Below, piece by piece: positions 9,211 through 17,570 of a DNA stretch of 64,000 nucleotides. The stretch is from Mesorhizobium sp. B2-4-15 (lineage in GTDB: Bacteria; Pseudomonadota; Alphaproteobacteria; Rhizobiales; Rhizobiaceae), in the NCBI RefSeq assembly GCF_006658505.1, contig NZ_VFUZ01000012.1, positions 62,001 to 126,000 of the forward strand. Direction: 5' to 3'. A program made the translations under genes and the position numbers. The notes under the pieces were generated by a model. The model was not told the origin of the DNA and did not search any database. It saw only the letters and a list, made by a program, of their open reading frames with translations. How positions within the stretch are numbered: the stretch's first letter is position 1; the number at the start of each line of letters is the position of its first letter.

Positions 9211-9244
9211 GAAGGCCCGGCGGCGACCGGGCCCTTCGTCTTTT
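9211..9244 (+). terminator. Rho-independent terminator after the PRC-barrel gene
   Basis: GAAGGCCCGG, a short CGGCGA loop and CCGGGCCCTTC form a strong stem, followed by GTCTTTT. It ends seven bases after the PRC-barrel stop. Confidence 0.7.
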
Positions 9245-9260
9245 CGAAGAGGAGAGACCG

Positions 9261-9410
9261 ATGATCAGGAAACTCAAGGACGGAAAATACCGGCTCTATT
9301 CACGCAAGAAGGACGAGAAGACGGGCAAGCGGCGGAACCTGGGCACGTTCGACACGCGCGAGGCGGCGGAGAAGCACGAGAAGGAGGTGCAGTATTTCAA
9401 AAGGCACTGA
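9261..9410 (+). CDS. Small basic conserved-type protein (49 residues)
   Basis: Reads MIRKLKDGKYRLYSRKKDEK... and ends EKEVQYFKRH. GAGGAGA upstream of the ATG is well spaced. The residues are strongly basic. The pattern 'KYRLYSRK....G+RRNLGTF.TREAAEKHEKEVQYFK' resembles the three-strand N-terminal arm-binding segment of tyrosine recombinases and AP2-like modules, but stands alone without a catalytic domain. DNA or RNA binding is an inference. It lies directly behind the terminator at 9211-9244, so it probably has its own transcript. Confidence 0.6.
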   Translation: MIRKLKDGKYRLYSRKKDEKTGKRRNLGTFDTREAAEKHEKEVQYFKRH

Positions 9411-9587
9411 GGGGTAAATTCCCGGAGCGGCAGCAATGCGCCTCAACCATGACGTTGAACGTCCCGTATGGCGGTCCGATAAGCCGCCGTTTGCCTCGCA
9501 CAATAGCCAGTGGTGAAGATTCAGGCCGACTTTCCGGAACGCGCGGAACGGCCAGCGGGCACGGCGGGACCACCGGCTCGAACCAAC

Positions 9588-10772
9588 TCATCTCGAAAAA
9601 CGAGGCGGCACGTTTTTCCATGGCACGCCATCCCGGCCCATTTCATAGCCTTTTTCGAACAGAGCCCGCATGAACTTGTTCTCGAACGGGGTTTTCGGCT
9701 CATCGGTGAAGTCGGCCGGAACGTCTATGAAGTTGTAGGCGATGCCGTCGCGCCTGGCGATGGCGTAAAGCCTGTAAAGATCGCCGATCCCTTGCGTCTT
9801 GATGAGGGACGAGACCGCCTTCTCCGCGATGTCGGGCAATGTGGCCTTCACGATCCCAGGCACCGGCGTCGTCCGGCCATTGCGGATGATATAGAGGCGC
9901 GCCTTGACCCGGGCGTGGAACGTCCGATCAAGCTCGCGCATGCTCAAGCCGGCGGGCATTAGAAAGACCTGGTTGCTGGTTCCGCCATCGACATGCATTT
10001 CGTGGTACGTTTTGCCGGAGGCGGTCACTTGCAGCTCGACGGGAGGGAATATCCCTGGAATGGCGGTCGAGGCCAGGATGACTTGCTTGAAGAGCTTCAG
10101 CCGGTCCGGCCGGCGGCTCGCCGCGATGGCGCCCATGTCCCAGATCACTGGCCGATCCGCATCGAGATTGGTCGTTCCGATGAAGAGCCTGCGTCCCTTG
10201 CCGGATTCTGCGGCGATCTGATCGAGCATGTCCTCGGTAACTTCTTCGTCGAGCATTTTGGCAAGGGGAGCGTTGCTGGTGATCGAGGCGCTCGACAGCA
10301 CGCCGAGGAAGCTGTGCTCGGTGTAGATGTTGGCGTCCTTGATCGTCGTGAAGGCATGCTTCAGGCGATCGTCATAGGCCGGGCCAAGGAACGCGAAGGG
10401 CGCGATCAACGATCCGGTGCTGATGCCGGTGACGATGTCGAACCTGGGCCTGGTACCGGACTTGGTCCAGCCGGCGAGAATTCCCGCGCCGAAGGCGCCG
10501 CTGCTGCCGCCGCCCGAAATCGTAAGCGCGTCGAGCTCTCGCAGCTTGATCGAAGGGTCGGCCTTTGCCGCCTTGATTCTCTCGTCGCGGAACTTGATGA
10601 GACGATCGGGCGGGAAACTTTCGTCGGAATCGCCCCAGACGCGTATGTCCCGGGGATAGCCACTCACTTCGGCGGCAGTCATGCGTTCCGTCGGCACGCC
10701 ATCGCGCGGATAGGCGGCGATGCAGCCTGTGAGCTGAGCTGCACACAGGCAAAGCAGGATGATCCTCAGCAT
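9588..10772 (-). CDS. Patatin-like phospholipase lipoprotein
   Basis: 394 residues. The signal ends in LTGC (Cys17 lipobox), so the protein is probably lipid-anchored on the periplasmic side. The patatin fold is shown by the oxyanion loop SGGGSSGAFGAG (86-97), the nucleophile elbow GISTG (Ser118) and the catalytic DGG (Asp262), giving the Ser-Asp dyad of acyl hydrolases acting on phospholipids or neutral lipids. The start lies 30 bases after the stop of the membrane-protein gene at 10803-11399 on the same strand, so it is probably the last gene of the RND operon. A second, unrelated patatin lies at 17571-18734. Confidence 0.85.
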   Translation of the reverse strand: MLRIILLCLCAAQLTGCIAAYPRDGVPTERMTAAEVSGYPRDIRVWGDSDESFPPDRLIKFRDERIKAAKADPSIKLRELDALTISGGGSSGAFGAGILAGWTKSGTRPRFDIVTGISTGSLIAPFAFLGPAYDDRLKHAFTTIKDANIYTEHSFLGVLSSASITSNAPLAKMLDEEVTEDMLDQIAAESGKGRRLFIGTTNLDADRPVIWDMGAIAASRRPDRLKLFKQVILASTAIPGIFPPVELQVTASGKTYHEMHVDGGTSNQVFLMPAGLSMRELDRTFHARVKARLYIIRNGRTTPVPGIVKATLPDIAEKAVSSLIKTQGIGDLYRLYAIARRDGIAYNFIDVPADFTDEPKTPFENKFMRALFEKGYEMGRDGVPWKNVPPRFSR

Positions 10773-10802
10773 AGCCGTCGGGGCCCCTGATGTGGTTTCT
10801 TT

Positions 10803-11399
10803 TCAAGCTAAGGCGAAGCTGCGAAAAAGCTGTTCGCCTCCGAGCACGGCGAAGGAGACGACGGTCATCAGCAGGGCGCGGTGGAAACGTGCCTGTTTGA
10901 TCTCCCTCACGCGTGAGGTCTTCAGCAGTTCGGCAGCTATCACCGAGGTCCAATCGGATTGTACGGCCAGGTGGACCAGGTCGCGCACATCGGCGAAAAA
11001 TCCTGGATCCACATGGTAGATGGGCGGGACCGCGCAGGCACCGGTCATTTTGCAGTTGAGTTCCTTGTCCGCCCGCTTGCGGCTCGGATAGAGCACTTGC
11101 CCGAACTGCACGATCGGCATGATGACGATCCCCCAGACGGCCATGTAAAACAGCGGCCCGAGCGGTGCATGCGAGGGCAGCAGGTCGCCGAAGCGCAGGA
11201 TCAGGTTGAGGGCGAGAATGTAGCCCACGCCCACGATCTGCGCCTTAGTGTCATAGGAACGCGCCACCGATTGCGCCTCCTGCAGCGCTCCGGCCAGCAT
11301 CTTGTCGACATATTCACGCGTCGTCCGGTCGGGTTCCGCGCACCTGGCGGCATCGGTCGTGAGAAAGCGGTCAAGGAGAGTGGGGCGTGTTTCCAGCAT
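10803..11399 (-). CDS. Three-helix membrane protein of unknown function in the RND operon
   Basis: 198 residues. AAGGAGG at 11405-11411 favours the ATG at 11399; an earlier ATG at 11414 overlaps the RND stop as ATGA. Three hydrophobic segments are visible (VGVGYILALNLILRFG, FYMAVWGIVIMPIVQFG and, near the C-terminus, ALLMTVVSFAVLGG), with a helical cytosolic stretch FFADVRDLVHLAVQSDWTSV between the second and third. The YDTKAQ motif before the first helix and the overall plan recall small integral membrane proteins of the DUF5706/Pycsar-effector type. That resemblance is weak, and no nucleotide cyclase is nearby. I do not recognise the family with confidence. Confidence 0.65.
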   Translation of the reverse strand: MLETRPTLLDRFLTTDAARCAEPDRTTREYVDKMLAGALQEAQSVARSYDTKAQIVGVGYILALNLILRFGDLLPSHAPLGPLFYMAVWGIVIMPIVQFGQVLYPSRKRADKELNCKMTGACAVPPIYHVDPGFFADVRDLVHLAVQSDWTSVIAAELLKTSRVREIKQARFHRALLMTVVSFAVLGGEQLFRSFALA

Positions 11400-11410
11400 G
11401 GCTGCCTCCT

Positions 11411-14400
11411 TCATCGATCCGACAAGGCCAGGATCGGGATTGCGTCGGCGCTGGGCTCGGGCGCCGCCAACGGCTCGTCGCTTTCCCGGATTCCGTTCAC
11501 CATCACATAAAGGGCTGGCAGGAAAACCAGCGTCAGCATGGTGGCGACGGCGAGCCCCCCGACGATGGCGTATGCCATCGGTCCCCAGAAGACGTCGTGC
11601 ATGATCGGGATCATGCCGAGGATCGCCGCTGCCGCGGTGAGCATGATCGGCCGGAACCGATGGACGGTCGCATCGATCACCGCCTTCCACGGTTCTACCC
11701 CTTGAGCCCGCTCATGCTCGATCTGGTGCACCAGGATCACCGAGTTGCGGATGATCATGCCGGCGAGCGCGATGATGCCGAGCGTCGCGATGAAACCCAT
11801 CGGGGTGCTGGTGGTCAGCAACGCGGTGGCAACTCCGATAAGCCCGAGAGGCGCCACGCTGATGACCATGGCGACCTGCCGGAAACTCCCGAGCTGGACC
11901 ATCAACACCGTAAGCATCAGGGTGATCATCAGCGGGAACTGGGCCAGCAGGGCGGCGTTGCTGAGCGCGGTCTTTTCCACCGTGCCGCCGGTCTCGATCG
12001 ACGTTTCAGCCGGCATCGACTTGGAAAGCGTGTCCAGCGCAGCGGCAATGTGCTGGTGAACGAAGGCCGGCTGCAGTCCCGGCAGCGGCTGTGCCTGGAC
12101 TGTGATCGTGGGCAGGCGCCGACGCCTCCAGACATAGCCTTCATCGAGGTCGTATTTGAAATCGGCGAGCTCCCGCAACGGAACGGATGCGCCCGTCGGG
12201 GTGGTGATCTGAAGGTGGCGCAGGGCTTCGATGCTGGAACGCTCGTCGTTCTGGGCGCGTGCGACCACGTCGACCAGGTAGATGGAATCGCGCAGTTGCG
12301 TGACCGTCGAGCCGTTGAGCACCCGGTTGAGCGCTTGGGAAAGCTGTTCGGAGCTAAGCCCCGCCTGCCGGACGCGGTCCTGGTCGACGACGATGCGCAA
12401 CGTCTTGTTCTTCTCGCCCCAGTCGAAGTTGACGGTTTGCACGAGGCCAGAAGCCCGCAGGATATCGGCCACCTGCTCGCCATATTTCCTGGCTTCGTCG
12501 GGAGTAGGCGCGCTCACCCGGTACTGCACGGGCCAGCCCACCGGGGGGCCCAGTTCCAGGCGCGAAATGCGCGCGGTCACGTCCGGAAAACTGTCGGCGA
12601 ACAGCGCCTGCAGTTTGGCCTGCACGCGATCGCGCGCCTGAAGGTCCTTGGCCACGACAACGGTCTCGGCCATGAAGTCGTTGTCGAGCTGCACATCCAG
12701 GGGCAGATAGAACCGGATGGCGCCGCCGCCGACATAGGAGGAGAAGTGGTCGATATCGGCGTCGCCCGCAAGCGCCTCCTCCAGCCGTTTGGTTTGCGTC
12801 TCGGTAGCGGTGATCGAGGCATTCTTGGGCAGCGTCATCGTCACCAGCAGTTCAGGCCGGTTGGAGGCCGGGAAGAACTGCTGCTGGACGAAGCCCATGC
12901 CATAAAGCGAGAGGCCAAAGGCAGCGAGGGATGCGGCGATGGTGAGAAAACGGTGCCGCATGGTGAACGCAAGCAGGCGTCGGAACAGCCGCATGAGTGG
13001 TCCTGGCTCCGCCGCCCCATGCGCTTTCATGTGTTTAGGCAAGAGGGTCAGCCCGAGCACCGGCGCGAAGAGGACGGCGACGAACCATGACGCGATGAGC
13101 GCCACGCCTATGACTGCGAACAGCGAGAAGGTGTATTGTCCGGTATTGTTGTTCGCGAACCCGATCGGCAGGAAGCCGAGCAGCGTGATCAGTGTTCCCG
13201 TCAGCATCGGGAAGGCGGTGGACGTATAGGCAAAGGTCGCTGCCTTGATCTTCGGCATGCCTTCTTCGATCTTGGAGATCATCATCTCGATCGTGATCAT
13301 GGCGTCGTCGACCAGAAGGCCGAGCGCGATGATCAGCGCACCGAGCGAAATGCGCTGCAGGCTGATTCCCGCCGCTTCCATGAATGCGAAGACGATGGCG
13401 AGGACGAGCGGAATGGACAGGGCGACCACCAGGCCGGCGCGCAGACCGAGGCTGAGGAAGCTCACCACGAGCACGATTGCGACCGCTTCGAGGAGAGCCT
13501 TGGTGAATTCGCCGATGGCCTCACGCACGACTTCGGGCTGGTCCGATACCAGATTGAGCTCGATGCCGACAGGAAAGCGCTGCTTCAGCCGCTCCGCCAC
13601 CGCGTGCAGTCCCTTGCCGAAGTCGAGATTGTTGCCGCCGTCGCGCATGTTGATGCCGATGCCGATGGCCGGCTTGCCGTTGACGCGAAACATCTTGCTG
13701 GGCGGATCGCTATAGCCGCGCTGCACCTCGGCGATGTCCGAGAGCTTGTAGAAGCGCCCGTTCACGGAAAAATTGAGCTTGGCTATGTCGCCCGGCGCCA
13801 ACGCGGAGCCGGTCATGTCGACCAGCACGTTCTCGCTGGGCGTGTTGATGATTCCGGAAGGCACGACGGCATTCTGGTGGGCGATCGCCGTCAGCACGTC
13901 ATCGAGGCTGAGCTTCAGGTTGGCGAGCTTCTGCGGCGAGAAATTCAGGTAGAGCTTTTCGTCCTGGTCGCCATAGATGTCGACCTTGCCTACGTCGGGA
14001 GCACGCAGGAACTCGGCCCGCGCGGTCTCGGCGAAATCACGTGCCTGACGCGGGCTGAAACCGTCATAGCTTATGCCGTAGATGGAGCCGAAGACGTCGC
14101 CGAACTCGTCATTGAAGAACGGCCCGACCACGCCTTGCGGCAGGGTCTGACTTATGTCGCTGACCTTCTTGCGGACCTGGTACCAGATGCCGGCGAGGTC
14201 GCGCTTGCGAGTGGATTCCTTCAGGTAGACGAAAATCGTCGCCTGGCCCGGCTTGGTGTAGCTTTTGAGGTAGTCGAGGTTCGGAGTTTCCTCGAGCTTC
14301 TTCTCGATTCGGTCCGTCACCTGCTGCATCGTGTCGGCCGCGGTGGCCCCGGGCCAGTTTGCCTGGACCACCATGGTCTGCACCGTGAAATCCGGGTCTT

Positions 14401-14515
14401 CCTGACGGCCAAGACGCTCGTAGGAGGTGATTCCAGCCGCCACGCAGACGAGCATCAGGAAGACGACGATCGAGCGGTTGTGGACGGCCCATTCGGAAAG
14501 GTTGAAGCTGGCCAT
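11411..14515 (-). CDS. RND efflux pump, inner-membrane permease
   Basis: 1034 residues from ATG 14515 (GGAGG seven bases upstream, overlapping the fusion-protein stop as TGATG); a GTG at 14518 is also possible. It is the length of the HAE/AcrB family, with twelve membrane segments in two halves and two large periplasmic loops. LGLLVDDAMITIEMM in the fourth helix carries the paired aspartates used for proton relay. Late segments GVATALLTTSTPMGFIATLG and ALAGMIIRNSVILVHQIEHE are typical. It would export lipophilic compounds using the proton gradient. No outer-membrane channel gene lies in the operon, so a TolC-like protein encoded elsewhere is expected. Confidence 0.9.
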   Translation of the reverse strand: MASFNLSEWAVHNRSIVVFLMLVCVAAGITSYERLGRQEDPDFTVQTMVVQANWPGATAADTMQQVTDRIEKKLEETPNLDYLKSYTKPGQATIFVYLKESTRKRDLAGIWYQVRKKVSDISQTLPQGVVGPFFNDEFGDVFGSIYGISYDGFSPRQARDFAETARAEFLRAPDVGKVDIYGDQDEKLYLNFSPQKLANLKLSLDDVLTAIAHQNAVVPSGIINTPSENVLVDMTGSALAPGDIAKLNFSVNGRFYKLSDIAEVQRGYSDPPSKMFRVNGKPAIGIGINMRDGGNNLDFGKGLHAVAERLKQRFPVGIELNLVSDQPEVVREAIGEFTKALLEAVAIVLVVSFLSLGLRAGLVVALSIPLVLAIVFAFMEAAGISLQRISLGALIIALGLLVDDAMITIEMMISKIEEGMPKIKAATFAYTSTAFPMLTGTLITLLGFLPIGFANNNTGQYTFSLFAVIGVALIASWFVAVLFAPVLGLTLLPKHMKAHGAAEPGPLMRLFRRLLAFTMRHRFLTIAASLAAFGLSLYGMGFVQQQFFPASNRPELLVTMTLPKNASITATETQTKRLEEALAGDADIDHFSSYVGGGAIRFYLPLDVQLDNDFMAETVVVAKDLQARDRVQAKLQALFADSFPDVTARISRLELGPPVGWPVQYRVSAPTPDEARKYGEQVADILRASGLVQTVNFDWGEKNKTLRIVVDQDRVRQAGLSSEQLSQALNRVLNGSTVTQLRDSIYLVDVVARAQNDERSSIEALRHLQITTPTGASVPLRELADFKYDLDEGYVWRRRRLPTITVQAQPLPGLQPAFVHQHIAAALDTLSKSMPAETSIETGGTVEKTALSNAALLAQFPLMITLMLTVLMVQLGSFRQVAMVISVAPLGLIGVATALLTTSTPMGFIATLGIIALAGMIIRNSVILVHQIEHERAQGVEPWKAVIDATVHRFRPIMLTAAAAILGMIPIMHDVFWGPMAYAIVGGLAVATMLTLVFLPALYVMVNGIRESDEPLAAPEPSADAIPILALSDR

Positions 14516-15597
14516 CACTCGACCTCCGCATTGGGCTTGACCGCTTCGCCGTCAGCGAGCGAGTTCACGCCGGCGACCACCACCTTGTCGCCCGCGACCA
14601 GTCCCTGGCTCACGGTGACGGAATTTGCATCGAACTGCAGCAGTTGGACCTTGCGACGCTCCACCTTGTCGTCTTTGCCAACCACCCAAACCTGCGGCTC
14701 GTTTCCCGACTGCAGCAGCGCGCTCGGGGGAAGCGTCGCAACCATGGGACCCCCGTCGCTTTCGACCCGGCCGACAACGATTGCTCCCAGCCGCATTTCC
14801 GGCGGCGGAGCAGGTATGGCAACCCTCACCTGATAGGTGCCGGTGGCGCTGTCAGCCTCGGGCGAAATCTCGCGGACCGTGCCGGTCACCGCGATTTCAG
14901 GGTGGGCCTGAAGCGCAACGTTCACCGGCATGCCAAGGCTTGCCCTGACGACGTCCTCGCTCGCGACGGCAAAGACGGCTTCGCGCTCGTCATTGCGCGA
15001 AATCTCGATCACCATCTGTCCGGCGACCACCACCTGGCCAGGGTCCGCCCCGGTCGCGGTCACGATGCCGTCGTCGGGCGCCTTGAGCTCCGTATAGGCA
15101 AGCTGGTTCTGGGCGATGCGCAGATTGGCCTCGGTCGCCTGAACTTGCGCTTGCGCGCTGCGCAGCGACTTCAGCGCGTCATCATACTGCGAATGCGTGG
15201 CGAAGCCCTTGGCGAGGAGGGCCCGAAACCTCTCCTCCTGGGCGGCGGCCTGGGCGAGCGCGGCCTTGGCTGCGTCGAGGTCCGCCGCGGTGGCGGTCAC
15301 CTTGTTCTGGTAATCCACGGCGCTCAGTGCCGCGAGCTTCTGGCCCTTCTTGACCGTTGCGCCGGCGTCGACATCGCGTGAGACGAGCCTGCCGCCGACC
15401 TCGAAACCGACCTGGCTGACATAGCGTGATTGGATGCGGCCGGCGCCTTGCGTTACCAGCATGAACTTGTGGGGCGTTATCACCACCACGCGCGCCGTTC
15501 GCGGCGCTGCCGGCGCCTCGGCCTCCTTTTGTGAACAGCCGGCAAGACAAAGGCCGGCGATGCCGGCCAAAAGGGAAAGACGCCACGACAGGCGCAT
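14515..15597 (-). CDS. RND efflux periplasmic adaptor (membrane fusion protein), lipoprotein
   Basis: 360 residues. The signal ends in LCLAGC (lipobox). Biotinyl-lipoyl halves appear in GFEVGGRLVSRDVDAGATVKKGQ and YTELKAPDDGIVTATGADPG. Between them is a coiled-coil hairpin (about 100-165, Ala/Gln/Glu-rich), followed by beta-barrel and membrane-proximal domains. It is the first gene of the operon with the pump at 11411-14515. The 27-bp dyad region upstream (15681-15716) matches the one in front of tetR (18899). Confidence 0.9.
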   Translation of the reverse strand: MRLSWRLSLLAGIAGLCLAGCSQKEAEAPAAPRTARVVVITPHKFMLVTQGAGRIQSRYVSQVGFEVGGRLVSRDVDAGATVKKGQKLAALSAVDYQNKVTATAADLDAAKAALAQAAAQEERFRALLAKGFATHSQYDDALKSLRSAQAQVQATEANLRIAQNQLAYTELKAPDDGIVTATGADPGQVVVAGQMVIEISRNDEREAVFAVASEDVVRASLGMPVNVALQAHPEIAVTGTVREISPEADSATGTYQVRVAIPAPPPEMRLGAIVVGRVESDGGPMVATLPPSALLQSGNEPQVWVVGKDDKVERRKVQLLQFDANSVTVSQGLVAGDKVVVAGVNSLADGEAVKPNAEVE

Positions 15598-15680
15598 GGA
15601 AGCCTCCGCTCGAAAGATCGGGTTGCAGGGAACTGAAAAAGGCGAGCCACGGGCCGAACTGAGTGGCTGATTTCGGTTTA

Positions 15681-15716
15681 GACTACTAAGTCAAATCGAC
15701 TATGTAGTCAATATGA
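15681..15716. promoter_or_regulatory. Putative TetR operator before the RND operon
   Basis: Two dyads occur in tandem: GACTACTAAGTC (15681-15692) and GACTATGTAGTC (15698-15709, arms exact). The 27 bases from 15690 to 15716 match 25 of 27 positions of 18833-18859, just upstream of the TetR gene. They lie about 100 bases upstream of the adaptor start. Recognition by that TetR is inferred from the shared sequence. Confidence 0.65.
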
Positions 15717-15790
15717 GTTACACGCAATCGTGCCATGCAAAAAGGCCATGGCGAATGGAAGGCGACCTCGAAGGAGATGGGAAGCGAGAC
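15717..15790 (+). pseudogene. Possible relic of the tetR leader and 5' end
   Basis: Downstream of the shared operator the similarity to the tetR leader continues: both have TATGA, a CG.AAT.GTGC.ATGCAAAAA stretch and a GGC...GAATGG stretch at matching spacing (compare 18855-18902). After about 15770 the similarity fades and no TetR helix-turn-helix can be read. This suggests that a tetR promoter region was duplicated and its gene lost. It is an alignment by eye only. Confidence 0.35.
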
Positions 15791-15865
15791 CAGGGCGCCG
15801 AGCCGACGTCCGCGGCGCTTCACGGGGGCCTATGTATCGTCGTCGGCTCGGTTTCGAAGTCTTGG

Positions 15866-16696
15866 CTACTGCATCGACCATCCGTGGCTGACCACCAGCG
15901 ACTGGCCGGTCAGCGCGCTGGACGGGAAGGCCGCGAGAAACAACGCTGCTTCCGCCACGTCCTGAACAGTCGTGAACTCGCCGTCGACGGTTTCCTTCAG
16001 CATGATGTTTTTGACGACTTCCGCTTCAGATATCCCGAACGCGCGGGCCTGTTCCGGAATCTGCTTTTCCACCAGCGGCGTGCGAACGAAACCGGGGCAG
16101 ATCACATTGGCACGAACTCCATGGGCGGCACCCTCCTTCGCTACGACCTTAGCCAGACCGATCAGGCCATGCTTGGCTGTCACATAAGCCGCTTTGAGCG
16201 GCGATGCTTCCTTGGAATGTACCGATCCCATGTAGATGATGCTGCCGCTGTTCTGCTTGTACATCTGCCGCAAGGCGGCGCGGGTGGTCAGGAAGGCGCC
16301 ATCGAGGTGGATGGAAAGGAGTTTCTTCCATTTTGCGAATTCGAATTCGACGAGTGGGCCGACGATCTGGACACCGGCATTGCTGACCAGGACGTCCAAC
16401 CGGCCGAAGGCTTGGATCGCTTGGCCCATGCCGATTTCGACTTGCTCCTCATCGCCGACGTCCATCGCGACTCCGAGCGCACGTTTGCCCTCGGGATCGA
16501 TCTCGGCCGCGGTCCTTTGGGCCGCCTGCCGATCGAGATCCGCGATGACCACCTTTGCCCCCTCACTGGCAAAGGTGAGTGCAATTTCCCTGCCGATGCC
16601 GCTCGCGGCTCCAGTGATCATCACGACCTTGTCCATAAGACGGCCGTCGGGATCCGCAGCCTGCTTGACCGACAACGTTTCATTCAGCGAACGCAT
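15866..16696 (-). CDS. Short-chain dehydrogenase, 3-hydroxybutyrate dehydrogenase-like
   Basis: 276 residues from ATG 16696, preceded by AAAGGA and overlapping the decarboxylase stop by 17 bases; the frame extends to 16750 without support. It shows the classical SDR signature: TGAASGIG for the dinucleotide fold, LVSNAGVQ, a catalytic Ser in YMGSVHS and YVTAKHG (Tyr/Lys). The acidic residue after the second strand (IADLD) indicates NAD use. [21 protein letters not shown] and the C-terminal [14 protein letters not shown] resemble D-3-hydroxybutyrate dehydrogenases, which interconvert 3-hydroxybutyrate and acetoacetate. The neighbouring acetoacetate decarboxylase supports that substrate. Confidence 0.8.
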   Translation of the reverse strand: MRSLNETLSVKQAADPDGRLMDKVVMITGAASGIGREIALTFASEGAKVVIADLDRQAAQRTAAEIDPEGKRALGVAMDVGDEEQVEIGMGQAIQAFGRLDVLVSNAGVQIVGPLVEFEFAKWKKLLSIHLDGAFLTTRAALRQMYKQNSGSIIYMGSVHSKEASPLKAAYVTAKHGLIGLAKVVAKEGAAHGVRANVICPGFVRTPLVEKQIPEQARAFGISEAEVVKNIMLKETVDGEFTTVQDVAEAALFLAAFPSSALTGQSLVVSHGWSMQ

Positions 16697-17465
16697 GGGT
16701 TTTTCCTTTGCTAAACATTGGCTTCGCGTCGGCAAGATAGTCATGGACAACCGTCCCGAGCGGCAGGGTCAGATCGGCAACGATGTGCATCGCCGATACC
16801 ACTTCCAGAACCGGCAGCTCCGCCACGGGGGCCAGCGCGTGCGACCAAAGATCGAGCGATGCCGGGCCGTGCCAGGCTTCCTTGAGATCGATGTCTTCCA
16901 AACGGTATTCGACCAGTTCACAGATGCGCGGCCTGCCGTCGACATGGGGGATGATCTTAAGCAGGAAATTGGGTCCGCCGAGTGAGGTCCTTACGGATGC
17001 GAGTTCGGCAGCCCGATGCTTGTAGCCCATCGTTGCGGTGGCGACACGGACCGGGCCGTAGTCGAGCGTGCCCACAAGAGTATCGGTCTCCACGCGGAGC
17101 GTGGGACTGGCCAGCTTCTTTGGGAAACCCCACAGTTCGCGGCCACCTGCGATCGGCGGGTGATCGTCAAGAAACATGCAATGGGTGTAGCTGCCATGGC
17201 GGCCGCGAAAGGAGACAGGAATGACCTGTCCACTTTCCGTGTAGTCGCCAAAGCCCGAAGAGTCGGGCATGCGTATGAACTCGAACTTCACCAACGGGTC
17301 GGGCACATCAAGCGGTTCCGGCACAAGCTCGCGCAACTTCCTCGGATCCGTCCGATAGGTGATGATCAGATACTCGCGATTGCGGAAACGATAGGGGCCG
17401 ACTGGATAGGCGGGGTTGGTCAGAGGCATGGCAAAGGCCGTTTCCCTGACAGTGTCTTGGTTCAT
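16680..17465 (-). CDS. Acetoacetate decarboxylase
   Basis: 261 residues; ATG 17465 follows AAGGAA about ten bases away. The motif [12 protein letters not shown] carries the Schiff-base lysine pair (Lys116/Lys117) of acetoacetate decarboxylase, which splits acetoacetate into acetone and CO2. [15 protein letters not shown] and [11 protein letters not shown] are further family features. It sits between the patatin and dehydrogenase genes, all overlapping or closely spaced, forming one operon for hydroxybutyrate/acetoacetate turnover. Some family members act on other beta-keto acids, so the exact substrate is inferred from context. Confidence 0.85.
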   Translation of the reverse strand: MNQDTVRETAFAMPLTNPAYPVGPYRFRNREYLIITYRTDPRKLRELVPEPLDVPDPLVKFEFIRMPDSSGFGDYTESGQVIPVSFRGRHGSYTHCMFLDDHPPIAGGRELWGFPKKLASPTLRVETDTLVGTLDYGPVRVATATMGYKHRAAELASVRTSLGGPNFLLKIIPHVDGRPRICELVEYRLEDIDLKEAWHGPASLDLWSHALAPVAELPVLEVVSAMHIVADLTLPLGTVVHDYLADAKPMFSKGKTHAFAE

Positions 17466-17570
17466 GGCTGGGTGTTCCTTGGGTGGAGCGGTCTGCCGGG
17501 TTTCACGAGAAGCCCGTTTGAGCTTGGAGGATTGGAGCACGATCTCGATCGCGCGGCCGCGTCGCGGCCG

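Noticed and set aside
9575..9600. tRNA-like TTCGAA/GCTCGAACC segments
   Set aside because: No cloverleaf arms can be drawn around them.
9588..11399. CBASS or Pycsar anti-phage system (patatin plus membrane effector)
   Set aside because: No nucleotide cyclase, CD-NTase or ubiquitin-like gene is nearby; the lipoprotein signal and RND operon context point elsewhere.
11387..13090. 567-codon frame antisense to the RND pump
   Set aside because: Shadow frame; the pump on the minus strand has clear family motifs throughout.
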